DNA of 64,000 nucleotides from the NCBI GenBank assembly GCA_028875875.1, contig JAGWUV010000015.1, positions 1 through 64,000 of the forward strand, written 5' to 3'. Under the pieces are notes generated by a model. That model ran no database searches. It was given only the letters and a program-made list of their open reading frames with translations, and had not been told where the DNA came from. The translations under genes were made by a program, and so were the position numbers. Each line of letters starts with the position of its first letter. Positions within the stretch are counted from its first letter, which is position 1. Source of the stretch: Bacteroidota bacterium. Lineage in GTDB: Bacteria > Bacteroidota > Bacteroidia > Chitinophagales > Chitinophagaceae. This document shows positions 18,143 to 27,021 of the stretch, piece by piece.

Positions 18143-18535
18143 TTAACAATTCGGGGGACCTCGTAAACTGAGCAGCGCAATATCATTGGCAATAATATGC
18201 TGCCTTAGCAATGGGTAATACGCTGCAGGTTGTTCAATGATAAATGTTACCTGGTTTTGGGGTACTTCAATAAAAGGCTGTTCTACTACCAGGTTATCGA
18301 AATCGCAAACAATTCCTCTTTGATGGAAATGCAAGGCCGATTGATGATCTTCACAGGCTGCCTTTGTATGTTTATGTGTAGCGATCGCCTGATGCAGCGC
18401 AATTTTAGGTGTAATACTGAATGCGAATATCATCAGTAACACCAAGGCTGTCAGATTTCGTATGTGTATTAACTTTCTCAAGCGATAAACCTGTACAAAT
18501 GTAGTTTTAACGGTTATCAAAATACAACCATTCAT
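18143..18535 (-). CDS. Small His-rich exported protein upstream of the TonB receptor
   Basis: Probably exported, with one hydrophobic segment (TALVLLMIFAFSITPKIAL) followed by a His- and Cys-containing stretch (HQAIATHKHTKAACEDHQ, HFHQRGIVCDF). The C-terminus ends in LSLRGPPNC; similar short RGPP-ending proteins precede TonB receptors in other Bacteroidota, as I recall. I chose the ATG at 18535; the real start may be later, at a GTG nearer the hydrophobic segment. It lies 76 bases upstream of the receptor on the same strand and is probably cotranscribed with it. Metal handling is an inference from histidine content and context. Confidence 0.65.
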   Translation of the reverse strand: MNGCILITVKTTFVQVYRLRKLIHIRNLTALVLLMIFAFSITPKIALHQAIATHKHTKAACEDHQSALHFHQRGIVCDFDNLVVEQPFIEVPQNQVTFIIEQPAAYYPLLRQHIIANDIALLSLRGPPNC

Positions 18536-18706
18536 CCATCTTTTCAATAACTCCTGTTAATACTTGCAAGCAAATTTTTATTCTGCCAGACTTTAAGAAA
18601 CAATACGAAGTGAGAAAAACAAAGAATTTACCTAGATAATTTCAGTGATACGCAGCGCTTAAAACGAAAATATGTCCTATATTTAAGGGTAAATAGTTAC
18701 CCCTCA

Positions 18707-19285
18707 ATGACGGAACAAGCAATAATAGCAGGCTGCTTGCAAAATAATGCCATAGCACAAAGGGAGTTATACAACAGGTATAGCCCCAAAATGCTATCAG
18801 TGTGTTATCGCTTTGCGCAAAGCCGTGAAGATGCTGAAGACATGTTGCAGGAAGGTTTCATAAAAGTGTTCACACAAATTCAAACCTTTCGCAACCAGGG
18901 CGCCTTTGAAGGCTGGATCCGCCGGATCATTGTTCATACCTGCATTAATTTTTTGAAGAAACACAAAAAGTTTAATGAAAGTGTTGATTTAGCTCACGCT
19001 TCTCATTTGCAGGTTAAAGAAGAAACCGTGCCTTCAGTTATGTTGGGGAAGCAGGTAATTGAATGTATAAGACTACTACCGGTTGGATACAAAACAGTTT
19101 TAAACCTGTATGCCATTGAAGGCTTTAGCCATAAGGAAATTGGCGATATGCTTGATATTGAAGAAAGTACCAGCAGAAGCCAATACACAAGGGCAAAATC
19201 GATGTTGGAATCTATTTTGATTCGTAAGAAAATTATTGATAAACCAAAAGAGGATTTCGGTTGGCTCGCAGCATTAAATAAATAA
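18707..19285 (+). CDS. ECF RNA polymerase sigma factor
   Basis: A 192-residue sigma factor with region 2 (ELYNRYSPKMLSVCYRFAQS, AEDMLQEGFIKVFTQI, AFEGWIRRIIVHTCINFLKK) and region 4 (IRLLPVGYKTVLNLYAIEGFSHKEIGDMLDIEESTSRSQYTRAK). It is of the group common in Bacteroidota. The next gene starts 13 bases later and encodes a membrane-spanning protein with a barrel-like end, so the two likely form a signalling unit. Confidence 0.93.
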   Translation: MTEQAIIAGCLQNNAIAQRELYNRYSPKMLSVCYRFAQSREDAEDMLQEGFIKVFTQIQTFRNQGAFEGWIRRIIVHTCINFLKKHKKFNESVDLAHASHLQVKEETVPSVMLGKQVIECIRLLPVGYKTVLNLYAIEGFSHKEIGDMLDIEESTSRSQYTRAKSMLESILIRKKIIDKPKEDFGWLAALNK

Positions 19286-19298
19286 GTGCTGAACAACT

Positions 19299-20750
19299 AT
19301 GGAAAACAGGTTTAATATAGATGAGTTAGAGCAATTCCTGAGTGAAGAAGTTGAGCAGTGCAGGATGTATCCTTCTGAAAAAGTATGGGAAAACATCAGA
19401 ACTGAACTACATGGCAACTCTTCATGGCCGGCACTTACTTTTATTGCCATTTCCCTCATCATTGCATTAACCGTTTCCACCTTATACAACTATCCTCCTA
19501 AAAGTATTCTCTTAAAAAAAGAGATCAACAATCATTTGTTATTGGCTGATCGAATTACTAACGCTGAAACCAATAGTAATCCTGCTAATCGTTTTGATAT
19601 TCAGATTCATCCCGATAGCTACTCTCAAAAGATTTTTAATAACAGCATCACTGCATCTGCAGCTCCGCGTACTACAGAAATAGTTAAACGCGTAACTTCA
19701 TCAAAAATCGCGAAGTTTAGTCCGCCTGTATTTAAACCCATATCTAAGCATGAGAACCATTTTGTAGCACCTGAAGAAATTACAGCTACTCCTGTTAACA
19801 CTTCCTTCAATTCAAGTAACGCTTTGATTACAGAAAATAATTTGAATAAGGTATTTACCTATGGGGAGGCTTTGGATGCAGTTTTAAATACCGGATATGA
19901 TAAGGAACCTTCTGCATTATCCATTTCCACATTTAGCAACGCAAACATAAACGAAAAGCCAACTAAAGAAAACCTGTTTACAGAATTTACACATCAGCAA
20001 CTACATAGAAAACTGGCTGGCTGGAACAGGTGGGGTTGGGATCTGTACATTACACCTTCTGTGAGTTACAGGAAGCTGGAAGATGATAAACAAAGAGTTT
20101 TATATTCAGGGCCTGCAACTGCTGCCAGCAATTCAATTACTGCAAATATTGATAATGCTGTAAGGCATAAACCAGCCTTAGGCATGGAAGCTGGCATTGG
20201 CTTAACTTACCAGCTTACCCAGCACATTACACTCAAAACCGGTTTACAGTTTAATATCAGGCAATATTATATAGATGCCTATCAACAATTTGGCATTGCA
20301 ACCATTTCTTATGTACGCAATAACCAGTTGGATTCAGTAAGAATGATTACCCCATTCAGTAATAGTAATGGTTATGCCACTACTAAACTGGATAATAAAC
20401 TTTACCAGTTCTCCATTCCTTTAGGAGTTCAATGGACCTTCTTCCAGGGTAAAAGACTGGGATTGAATGCAGGAGTTTCTGTTCAGCCCACCTTTACTTT
20501 GAACAAGAATATTTACATGATCTCAACAGATTATAAATACTACGCTAATGGTGCTTCTTTCTTCCGCAAATGGAATGTAAATACAGGCTTGGAATTAAAC
20601 GTAACCTATCAAACCAAAAATGCCACATGGTTTGCCGGACCTCAAATACGTTTTCAACACCTGCCAACTTACAACGATCTTTATCCTATCAAAGAGTACA
20701 GATGGGATTATGGTTTGAAGATTGGTATTTTAAGACCTTTACATAAATAA
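19299..20750 (+). CDS. Single-helix membrane protein with C-terminal outer-membrane-type barrel
   Basis: A 483-residue protein with three parts. Residues 1-42 are short, acidic and probably cytoplasmic (FNIDELEQFLSEEVEQCRMY, then PSEKVWENI). Residues 43-62 are one hydrophobic helix. Residues 65-240 are Asn/Ser/Thr-rich and look disordered or extended. Residues 245-483 are amphipathic strands with the Gly/aromatic pattern of small outer-membrane barrels (ITPSVSYRKL, KTGLQFNIRQYYID, GLKIGIL). A cytoplasmic head behind a sigma gene suggests an anti-sigma role; no anti-sigma domain is recognised. It has no cleavable signal peptide. Confidence 0.75.
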   Translation: MENRFNIDELEQFLSEEVEQCRMYPSEKVWENIRTELHGNSSWPALTFIAISLIIALTVSTLYNYPPKSILLKKEINNHLLLADRITNAETNSNPANRFDIQIHPDSYSQKIFNNSITASAAPRTTEIVKRVTSSKIAKFSPPVFKPISKHENHFVAPEEITATPVNTSFNSSNALITENNLNKVFTYGEALDAVLNTGYDKEPSALSISTFSNANINEKPTKENLFTEFTHQQLHRKLAGWNRWGWDLYITPSVSYRKLEDDKQRVLYSGPATAASNSITANIDNAVRHKPALGMEAGIGLTYQLTQHITLKTGLQFNIRQYYIDAYQQFGIATISYVRNNQLDSVRMITPFSNSNGYATTKLDNKLYQFSIPLGVQWTFFQGKRLGLNAGVSVQPTFTLNKNIYMISTDYKYYANGASFFRKWNVNTGLELNVTYQTKNATWFAGPQIRFQHLPTYNDLYPIKEYRWDYGLKIGILRPLHK

Positions 20751-20812
20751 CTATTTTCCTAAAAGTTAATCTACTATTGAATAATTCAGATGCAGTAAAA
20801 TATTTTTACAGC

Positions 20813-21391
20813 ATGAAACTGCACTTTATTCTACCGGCCGTTCTCCTCATTTGCTTAGCTGCATGTAAAGGGAACAATGGAAATAACGTACGAGCCAATA
20901 CAGATACAGCCAGCTTTTTACCTGTGAATGATTTTATAATAGCGGATGTAAAAGATATTGAGCATACACCTTATTTCATTTATAAGATCATTCAAATGCC
21001 GGATGGACAAAAAGATTCATCTGCAATTGATGCTGCCAGTGTTGAAAAGATAGCGAATCGTTTTTTACAAAATAATTTCACCGATCCCGATCAAAAACAA
21101 TACTACACGTCTTCTTCTTTTCATGATCTTTCTACCAAAAGCTATTCTTTTACATACAGTAGCCAATCTGACAAGACGCCGAATAAAGAAATACTGGTAC
21201 TCTTAGATGATGAAACCAATTCTCCAAAGAATATCTTCATCAAACGAATTACTGAAGAAGCAGATTCAACCATAACGGAACAATTAAACTGGAGAATCCA
21301 CAAAAGTTTACAGGTAAGCCGATCGGCTGTAAGTAAAACAGGAATTGAACGCAATGAAACTATTTTTGTTAATTGGAACGATCATCATTAA
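20813..21391 (+). CDS. Hypothetical lipoprotein in the ECF sigma operon
   Basis: A 192-residue lipoprotein using the ATG at 20813; the lipobox is CLAACKGNN. The mature part is polar with no domain that I recognise. It follows the helix-plus-barrel gene by about 60 bases and ends 12 bases before uvrC, so the four genes may share a transcript. It may be a third component of the sigma-linked envelope unit. Confidence 0.65.
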   Translation: MKLHFILPAVLLICLAACKGNNGNNVRANTDTASFLPVNDFIIADVKDIEHTPYFIYKIIQMPDGQKDSSAIDAASVEKIANRFLQNNFTDPDQKQYYTSSSFHDLSTKSYSFTYSSQSDKTPNKEILVLLDDETNSPKNIFIKRITEEADSTITEQLNWRIHKSLQVSRSAVSKTGIERNETIFVNWNDHH

Positions 21392-21403
21392 TAAGCTACT
21401 GGC

Positions 21404-23209
21404 ATGACGGCAGAACAATTTCAACAGATAGCGTCAAGCATACCTCATCAACCCGGTATTTATAAATATTTTGATGCTACCGCTGAACTATTATATGTTG
21501 GCAAGGCAAAAGATTTACGCAAAAGGGTTAGCTCTTATTTTTCAAAAACATTTACCAGTTACAAAACTCATGAGCTGGTTCATAGAATTGATAAAATTGA
21601 ATTTACCATCGTTGATTCAGAGCAGGATGCTTTTTTGTTAGAAAATGCACTCATTAAACAATTTCAGCCCAGGTTCAACATTAATTTAAAGGATGATAAA
21701 ACATATCCTTTCATCATTATTAAAAAGGAACCTTTCCCAAGAATTTTTCTCACAAGAAAAAAATTGAATGATGGATCTGAATACCTCGGGCCCTTTACTT
21801 CTGCGGGTAAAGTAAGAGAGTTATTGGGCTTAATAAAACAAATGGTTCCTTTGAGAACATGTAAGCTTAACTTAACTGAGTATAACATTCATAAAGCTAA
21901 ATTCAAAGTTTGCCTTGAATATCATTTAGGCAATTGCAAAGGCCCTTGTGAAGGGTTACAATCAACTTCAGACTATGCGGAAGGAATACAGCAGGTGAGA
22001 GATATTTTAAAAGGTAATCTCTCTTCAGTCTTGCTGCATCTTAAAAAAGAAATGCAACAGCATGCAGAAACACTAGCCTTTGAAAAAGCAGCACAAATAA
22101 AAAAGAAAATTGAATACCTCGAAAGCTATCAGGCTAAATCTGTAATAGTAAACAAACACCTGAATAATCTTGACATTTTCTCCATTTTAAAAGATAAGGA
22201 TATAGCCTATGTGAACTATCTGATGGTACAGAATGGAACCATTGTACAAACGCATACCATACAATTAGAAACAAAATTGGAAGAGTCTGATGAAGAAGTT
22301 TTGTGCTTTGCCATTAGCAACCTTCGTGATACATTTAACAGCCTATCCAATGAAATCATTGTACCATTCTCAATAGATTATCCGGATAAAAATATTCCCA
22401 TTACAATTCCTAAGGGTGGAGACAAGAAAAAGCTTTTAGAGCTTTCACTTAAGAATGTAAATTATTACCAGGAAGAGCTCAAACAAAGAAAAAGGCTGCA
22501 TCTGGAGGAAAAAGATGAAAGTCATAAAAACCTTGTTCTAAAAGAACTTCAGCAATACCTACAATTAAAGGAATTACCTGTACACATAGAATGTTTTGAT
22601 AATTCTAACTTCCAGGGAAGCTTTCCTGTATCAGCCATGGTCTGTTTTAAAAACGGGCTTCCTAGTAAGAAAGACTATCGCCACTTTAATGTAAAAACCG
22701 TTCAGGGAATTAACGACTTTGCTACAATGAAAGAAGTAGTTTACAGGCGTTATAAAAGGCTTATTGATGAAAAACAATCTCTGCCTCAACTGGTAATTAT
22801 TGATGGTGGTAAAGGTCAATTAGGTGCAGCGATGGAAAGTATAAAAGCACTCAATCTTGTAGGGGAAATGACGATAGTTGGATTGGCAAAAAATGAAGAA
22901 GAGATCTTTTTTCCGGGAGATAAGGATTCAATTAAAATGCCATGGAACAGTGATAGCTTGAAGCTTGTACGGAGAGTACGGGATGAGGTACACAGATTTG
23001 GAATTACATTCCACAGGAAGAAAAGATCTAAAGGAACTTTTGTAAACGAACTGGAAAATATTAGTGGCATTGGTAAACAAACTGCTGATGTGTTGTTGAA
23101 TAGTTTCAGATCTGTAAAGCAAATAAAGGGAAAGAGTAAAGAAGAACTCGCCGTAGTAGTAGGTAACGCCAAAGCAGAATTAATATGGCAACATTACCAT
23201 TCTGTATAA
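21404..23209 (+). CDS. uvrC: Excinuclease ABC subunit C
   Basis: Nucleotide excision repair nuclease that makes both cuts around a lesion marked by UvrA and UvrB. 601 residues, normal length. The GIY-YIG nuclease domain lies at residues 16-95 (PGIYKYF...LLYVGKAKDLRKRVSSYF), a UVR motif near 205-240, the RNase H-like C-terminal nuclease from about 385 (IECFDNSNFQGS, LVIIDGGKGQLGAA), and a helix-hairpin-helix region near the end (LENISGIGKQTADVLLNSF). Downstream lie two terminators. Confidence 0.97.
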   Translation: MTAEQFQQIASSIPHQPGIYKYFDATAELLYVGKAKDLRKRVSSYFSKTFTSYKTHELVHRIDKIEFTIVDSEQDAFLLENALIKQFQPRFNINLKDDKTYPFIIIKKEPFPRIFLTRKKLNDGSEYLGPFTSAGKVRELLGLIKQMVPLRTCKLNLTEYNIHKAKFKVCLEYHLGNCKGPCEGLQSTSDYAEGIQQVRDILKGNLSSVLLHLKKEMQQHAETLAFEKAAQIKKKIEYLESYQAKSVIVNKHLNNLDIFSILKDKDIAYVNYLMVQNGTIVQTHTIQLETKLEESDEEVLCFAISNLRDTFNSLSNEIIVPFSIDYPDKNIPITIPKGGDKKKLLELSLKNVNYYQEELKQRKRLHLEEKDESHKNLVLKELQQYLQLKELPVHIECFDNSNFQGSFPVSAMVCFKNGLPSKKDYRHFNVKTVQGINDFATMKEVVYRRYKRLIDEKQSLPQLVIIDGGKGQLGAAMESIKALNLVGEMTIVGLAKNEEEIFFPGDKDSIKMPWNSDSLKLVRRVRDEVHRFGITFHRKKRSKGTFVNELENISGIGKQTADVLLNSFRSVKQIKGKSKEELAVVVGNAKAELIWQHYHSV

Positions 23210-23216
23210 AATAAAA

Positions 23217-23248
23217 AAGGGCCAGGATGAAAATCCAGCCCCGTTTTT
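23217..23248 (+). terminator. Terminator after uvrC
   Basis: GGGCCAGGAT pairs with ATCCAGCCCC, with one mismatch, and is followed by GTTTTT. Immediately downstream of the uvrC stop. Confidence 0.8.
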
Positions 23249-23343
23249 AAAATCCAATATCCTATGAAAAACCAGTGCTAAAGTAGGAAATAGTTGACAA
23301 CAAACCAATAAGTATGTAAATTTTTTTTTACTTTTTGTAAATA

Positions 23344-23370
23344 AAAAAGGGAGGCAATGCCTCCCTTTTA
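23344..23370 (-). terminator. Bidirectional terminator between uvrC and gldN
   Basis: AAAAGGGAGGC and GCCTCCCTTTT form a compact hairpin with A and T tracts on both flanks, so it can end the gldKLMN transcript from the right and back up the uvrC terminator from the left. Confidence 0.88.
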
Positions 23371-23400
23371 TTATCAATTAGTTGTTTATAAGAATTAGTA

Positions 23401-24555
23401 TTAATATGCCCAAAGGTCTTGTTCGTAGTTAAAGATCTTCTCCTTAATTTTTTCTCCCTCTAACAACTGAAACAATGGATCTTTAATATATTCTTTCAGC
23501 GATTGATTCTTGAAATTATTGAGCGTAGACTTAACAATATAACTACTAAAGAAGCGGCTCTCAAAAACATCTTCCCATGTTTGCCTGCCCGCCAGATTTT
23601 TAGGATTATACACCTGGTATTTAGCTAATATACTTCTGATATCAGGATAATAAATCCAGAAATAAGGGCTAGCCGGACCTTCAATTACTTTACCACTTGG
23701 CAAAATAGTGGGACCCATAGGAGCTATACCAATAATCCTGGTAACCATTCTTGAAGATTCTTTATCAAAGATCATTTCTTCTTTAACCATAAACTGGTAC
23801 ACTGAATCGACAGGGAATTCCTTCATCCGTACTTCTCTTCTCAATACAGTTTGTCCATCAAGATCCATTACATCACTAGTATCTAAACCACCAGAAAATT
23901 TAGCTTTGAATCTTTCTTTTGTATAAGGGATGGTAAAACGCTCATCTTCAAAGGCAACAACACTGTCTTCAGTAATCGCTTTATACAAAATAGCAAAGAA
24001 CAGCTGGCTTCCATTATCTTCAGTAGATGGATTTCTAAAAGGCAAATTCATCTTTTCCCTTGCATCAATTACTCTCCATATCTTTTCACGAAACAAGGCA
24101 TCGTCTTCCCTTATATAATCGTATTGCAGCGGAGTTCTGTCCTTAATACTGGATTCAATTGCATTTTCGTTACGTAAAGACGCTTTAGTAGAATCAGTAA
24201 GCGGATTAGAAGAAACAGACTGAACAACTACAATAGGCACATCTTTTCTTTGCTTTTTAGTAGTATCTTTTTGTGCAGCACCAAATGGATTTGCTGAAGA
24301 TGTATTGTTAGATGCAGCTCCTGAACCAAATGGATCTGTGCCGGTAGTATTTCCAGATGTAGTACCTCCTCCGAAAGGATTCGCATTTTGCTGCGTACTT
24401 CCTCCAAAAGGGTCTTTTGCAGTCTTAGAAGTTGTTTTCGTATTGGCCCTCGCATTTCTTTTTTTCTGCTGCGCATTAACCTGCGTAAACGCAATGGTTA
24501 AGAGAAGCATCATTATCGCACCGCCACTTTTCAAACAAACTCTTTTCATATTCAC
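23401..24555 (-). CDS. gldN: Type IX secretion / gliding protein GldN
   Basis: 384 residues, last gene of the gldKLMN cluster. GldN (PorN in Porphyromonas) is a periplasmic protein that pairs with the lipoprotein GldK in rings beneath the outer membrane. A signal peptide (cleavage near VNAQ, residue 29) precedes a low-complexity stretch holding four [DN]PFG motifs at residues 48-51, 59-62, 74-77 and 89-92. The conserved domain starts near 135 (TPLQYDYIREDDALFREKIWR) and includes GIAPMGPTIL and PYFWIYYPDIRSIL. ATG at 24555 or 24549 both possible. The gap to gldM is four bases. Confidence 0.96.
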   Translation of the reverse strand: MNMKRVCLKSGGAIMMLLLTIAFTQVNAQQKKRNARANTKTTSKTAKDPFGGSTQQNANPFGGGTTSGNTTGTDPFGSGAASNNTSSANPFGAAQKDTTKKQRKDVPIVVVQSVSSNPLTDSTKASLRNENAIESSIKDRTPLQYDYIREDDALFREKIWRVIDAREKMNLPFRNPSTEDNGSQLFFAILYKAITEDSVVAFEDERFTIPYTKERFKAKFSGGLDTSDVMDLDGQTVLRREVRMKEFPVDSVYQFMVKEEMIFDKESSRMVTRIIGIAPMGPTILPSGKVIEGPASPYFWIYYPDIRSILAKYQVYNPKNLAGRQTWEDVFESRFFSSYIVKSTLNNFKNQSLKEYIKDPLFQLLEGEKIKEKIFNYEQDLWAY

Positions 24556-24559
24556 AATT

Positions 24560-26116
24560 TTAATTTGTTAAGTTAAACGCCATACTGCTTGCCAGCTTAC
24601 GTGTGTTCCCGTTTGGTTCAGCCACAGTAATATCAGTAATATTTACAGAAGAACCGGGCCTGCACATTTCAATATATTGCTTGGCTTCGGGTGAGAAATA
24701 CGCACCTCTTACTACTGCATATTTTGGACCAGTTGATTCGAAACCTTTACCAGTACAAACGATAGTAAATCCCGTAACCGTAAAGTTCACCCCTTCAAAA
24801 ACAAAATCTCTTAAATCTGCCCTTACACCCACATTCGCTTTAAATGCATTGGCAGGAACACTACCGCCGCCAAATTGTCCGATCATTGGTGTTGGATCCG
24901 GAATTCTTTTTACTTTAAACTCAAATGGAGTTGTTTTACCATCAACCGTTACTGCTATCACAGCTTTTCCCGGAGATTCGGGTTCTGCAGTAAAACTTCC
25001 ACCACCATTATTTTTAAGCGAACCATTGTCTATAGAAGCATTGATCGCTTCAGCACCTTTGCTTCCACCCGAAATTCTTATTGGGTTAGGCAATCCTACA
25101 TACAAAGCCTTAACAGCTTCAGCACTTACAAATACTCCGGTTGGAGAACCTACTGTATACTTTATTTCTTGATTCACTGAAGCAATCTGTCCATCAGGTT
25201 TTTTGTAAGAGATTGTCACCTTTTTAGTATAGGTACCAGGGCTGCCTACAATTGTTTTATATTCTGCGGTACCACTTGCTGTCAATGGTACTACAGCTCC
25301 ATCTACCATTACAGTAGGTTTGGCAGCGTTACTATATGCACCTACACCACCTGTAATCTTTAATTCTTGTCCGGGCATCAGGTATTCAGAACTTTGACCA
25401 ACCAAAGCCTGGAACGCATCGTACACTACTTCTACCTCACCTATTTTTTTATGACAGTACTCGATAACCTGTGATTCACTGTTCTTCACATCATTCTGAA
25501 ACTTACTGAGAATGGTAATTGCAGCTATCGTTGGAGTCATATGAAAATAGCCATACTCCCAATTATTATTAGCTACGGTACCGGTTGATTTAGGAATAGT
25601 AAGGTCTAAGGGCAAAGCATTTCCCAGATCCTTTTGAATGTCTGGATGAATTGCAAGAATTTGTTCTTTGAAATCTTTCAATCGTTGATATAACTCCTTT
25701 CCTTTACCTTTTCCTGTTGGAGGATCTTCTACAAACAGACGAGTAGCAGCTTCGAGATTATCCTCTTTATAACTTTCAACACCATCTCTCATCTCAAGTC
25801 CGGCTTCCTTCTTTAATTCTGTTTTCAAATTGTCTAAATAAGAATTCAGATTATCCGCCAGTTCTTTTGCCTTCTCTGCTCTTGGCAGCCATTCCTGCGC
25901 TTTTTCTTTACTTTCCGGCTTTTCTAATTTTGCTTTGAATGATTTAAACAGATCAACATTCTTTCTTTCGATGATATCTGTTGCATTATTCAAACTGTTA
26001 TTTACCGTTTTAAAGGCATTTAAAATTTCTGATGATACGTTAAGAGCTAACAGGGCTGTTAGTACTAAGTACATCAGGTTAATCATCTTCTGCCTTGGCT
26101 CTTTAGGTAGTGCCAT
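24560..26116 (-). CDS. gldM: Type IX secretion / gliding motor protein GldM
   Basis: 518 residues. GldM (PorM) is anchored in the inner membrane by one N-terminal helix, which sits inside the GldL pentamer, and its dimeric periplasmic domains D1-D4 reach the GldK/N ring, carrying motor torque across the periplasm. Visible here: MALPKEPRQKMINLMYLVLTA with the helix at about 13-32, a mostly helical D1 to about residue 225, then beta-rich domains with ELKITGGVGAYSN and GLPNPIRISGGSKG. Length matches the family. Confidence 0.97.
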   Translation of the reverse strand: MALPKEPRQKMINLMYLVLTALLALNVSSEILNAFKTVNNSLNNATDIIERKNVDLFKSFKAKLEKPESKEKAQEWLPRAEKAKELADNLNSYLDNLKTELKKEAGLEMRDGVESYKEDNLEAATRLFVEDPPTGKGKGKELYQRLKDFKEQILAIHPDIQKDLGNALPLDLTIPKSTGTVANNNWEYGYFHMTPTIAAITILSKFQNDVKNSESQVIEYCHKKIGEVEVVYDAFQALVGQSSEYLMPGQELKITGGVGAYSNAAKPTVMVDGAVVPLTASGTAEYKTIVGSPGTYTKKVTISYKKPDGQIASVNQEIKYTVGSPTGVFVSAEAVKALYVGLPNPIRISGGSKGAEAINASIDNGSLKNNGGGSFTAEPESPGKAVIAVTVDGKTTPFEFKVKRIPDPTPMIGQFGGGSVPANAFKANVGVRADLRDFVFEGVNFTVTGFTIVCTGKGFESTGPKYAVVRGAYFSPEAKQYIEMCRPGSSVNITDITVAEPNGNTRKLASSMAFNLTN

Positions 26117-26190
26117 CTTATATATACGATTTAAGTATGATTATTAATCCTGGTTACTTTACTTATAATATTCACTATTTTACAGTGATA

Positions 26191-26958
26191 TTATCTGCCT
26201 CCCTGCATTGCTGAAAGCATATTTCCATAAACCTGGTTCAATTTACCCAGGTTAGTAGCCAATGCGGCAATTTGCTCTTTTGCTTTCATTGCATCATCAG
26301 CACTGTTGGTCATAGCAGCAGACGCCTGAGCTAGTTTACCATAGAATTGATTCAATGCTTTCAGGTGATTATTGCTTTCCTGTAATTCCAGTTCGTAAAT
26401 CGTATTTAAAGAAGTAAGATTTTTAGTAAGAACCTGTACCTGAGAATGAAACTGCTTAGTACCTTCAGATGCAGCATTAAATGCGCTAAGTGAATTGGTA
26501 ACCTGACCAACAGCACCGGAAACAGAACCTAAGGCCGTTGCCGCTTCTTTGGTTTTTTGAGAAAAATCGGAAGTCGATTTTATTACATCTCCTATTTGAC
26601 CTATTTGAGAAACCGTTGTATTTAATTGCTGAAAACTTTCGCTCAGTTTGCTAAGTGTGGCCGGAGTTATACCAGCATCAGCCATCATTTTATCCATTGC
26701 TTTTAAAGGAGAAGCAGCATCAGCGGCTTTTTCCTTAGGCAAATGAACTTCATGCTCATCCATAGCGGGATAATACATATATAAGATACCATACAAAAGG
26801 AAGATAGCAGCTTCAGTATACAAACCAACCTGCAACATAAGGTCTGCAAGTTTTGTGTGCATCAATTTTTGTAATGCCCCGAAAAGAACAATTGCTGCCG
26901 CGATAGATACGAGTACGTCAACCGTTTTACCAACTTTAGGTGGAATTTTTGCTGCCAT
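26191..26958 (-). CDS. gldL: Type IX secretion / gliding motor protein GldL
   Basis: 255 residues. GldL (PorL) forms an inner-membrane pentamer that uses the proton gradient to turn GldM. Two helices are seen, at about 14-32 and 38-60; the second contains Glu49 in GLYTEAAIFLLYG, the position of the residue tied to proton coupling in Flavobacterium GldL. The C-terminal cytoplasmic part is helical, with repeated coiled-coil stretches and a low-complexity middle. It follows gldK by about 60 bases. Confidence 0.97.
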   Translation of the reverse strand: MAAKIPPKVGKTVDVLVSIAAAIVLFGALQKLMHTKLADLMLQVGLYTEAAIFLLYGILYMYYPAMDEHEVHLPKEKAADAASPLKAMDKMMADAGITPATLSKLSESFQQLNTTVSQIGQIGDVIKSTSDFSQKTKEAATALGSVSGAVGQVTNSLSAFNAASEGTKQFHSQVQVLTKNLTSLNTIYELELQESNNHLKALNQFYGKLAQASAAMTNSADDAMKAKEQIAALATNLGKLNQVYGNMLSAMQGGR

Positions 26959-27021
26959 TTGAATTGATTTTTAAATTGGGTTAGTTAGGTGTTTGATTTG
27001 GATTGTAAGGATTTTAAAAAT

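Noticed and set aside
23250-23340. Region between two terminators after uvrC as a possible small RNA
   Set aside because: No -33/-7 promoter is visible on either strand; the two hairpins are better explained as terminators of uvrC and of gldKLMN.
24600-25180. Opposite-strand frame of 189 codons over gldM
   Set aside because: gldM is certain from family motifs; the antisense frame has no domain pattern.
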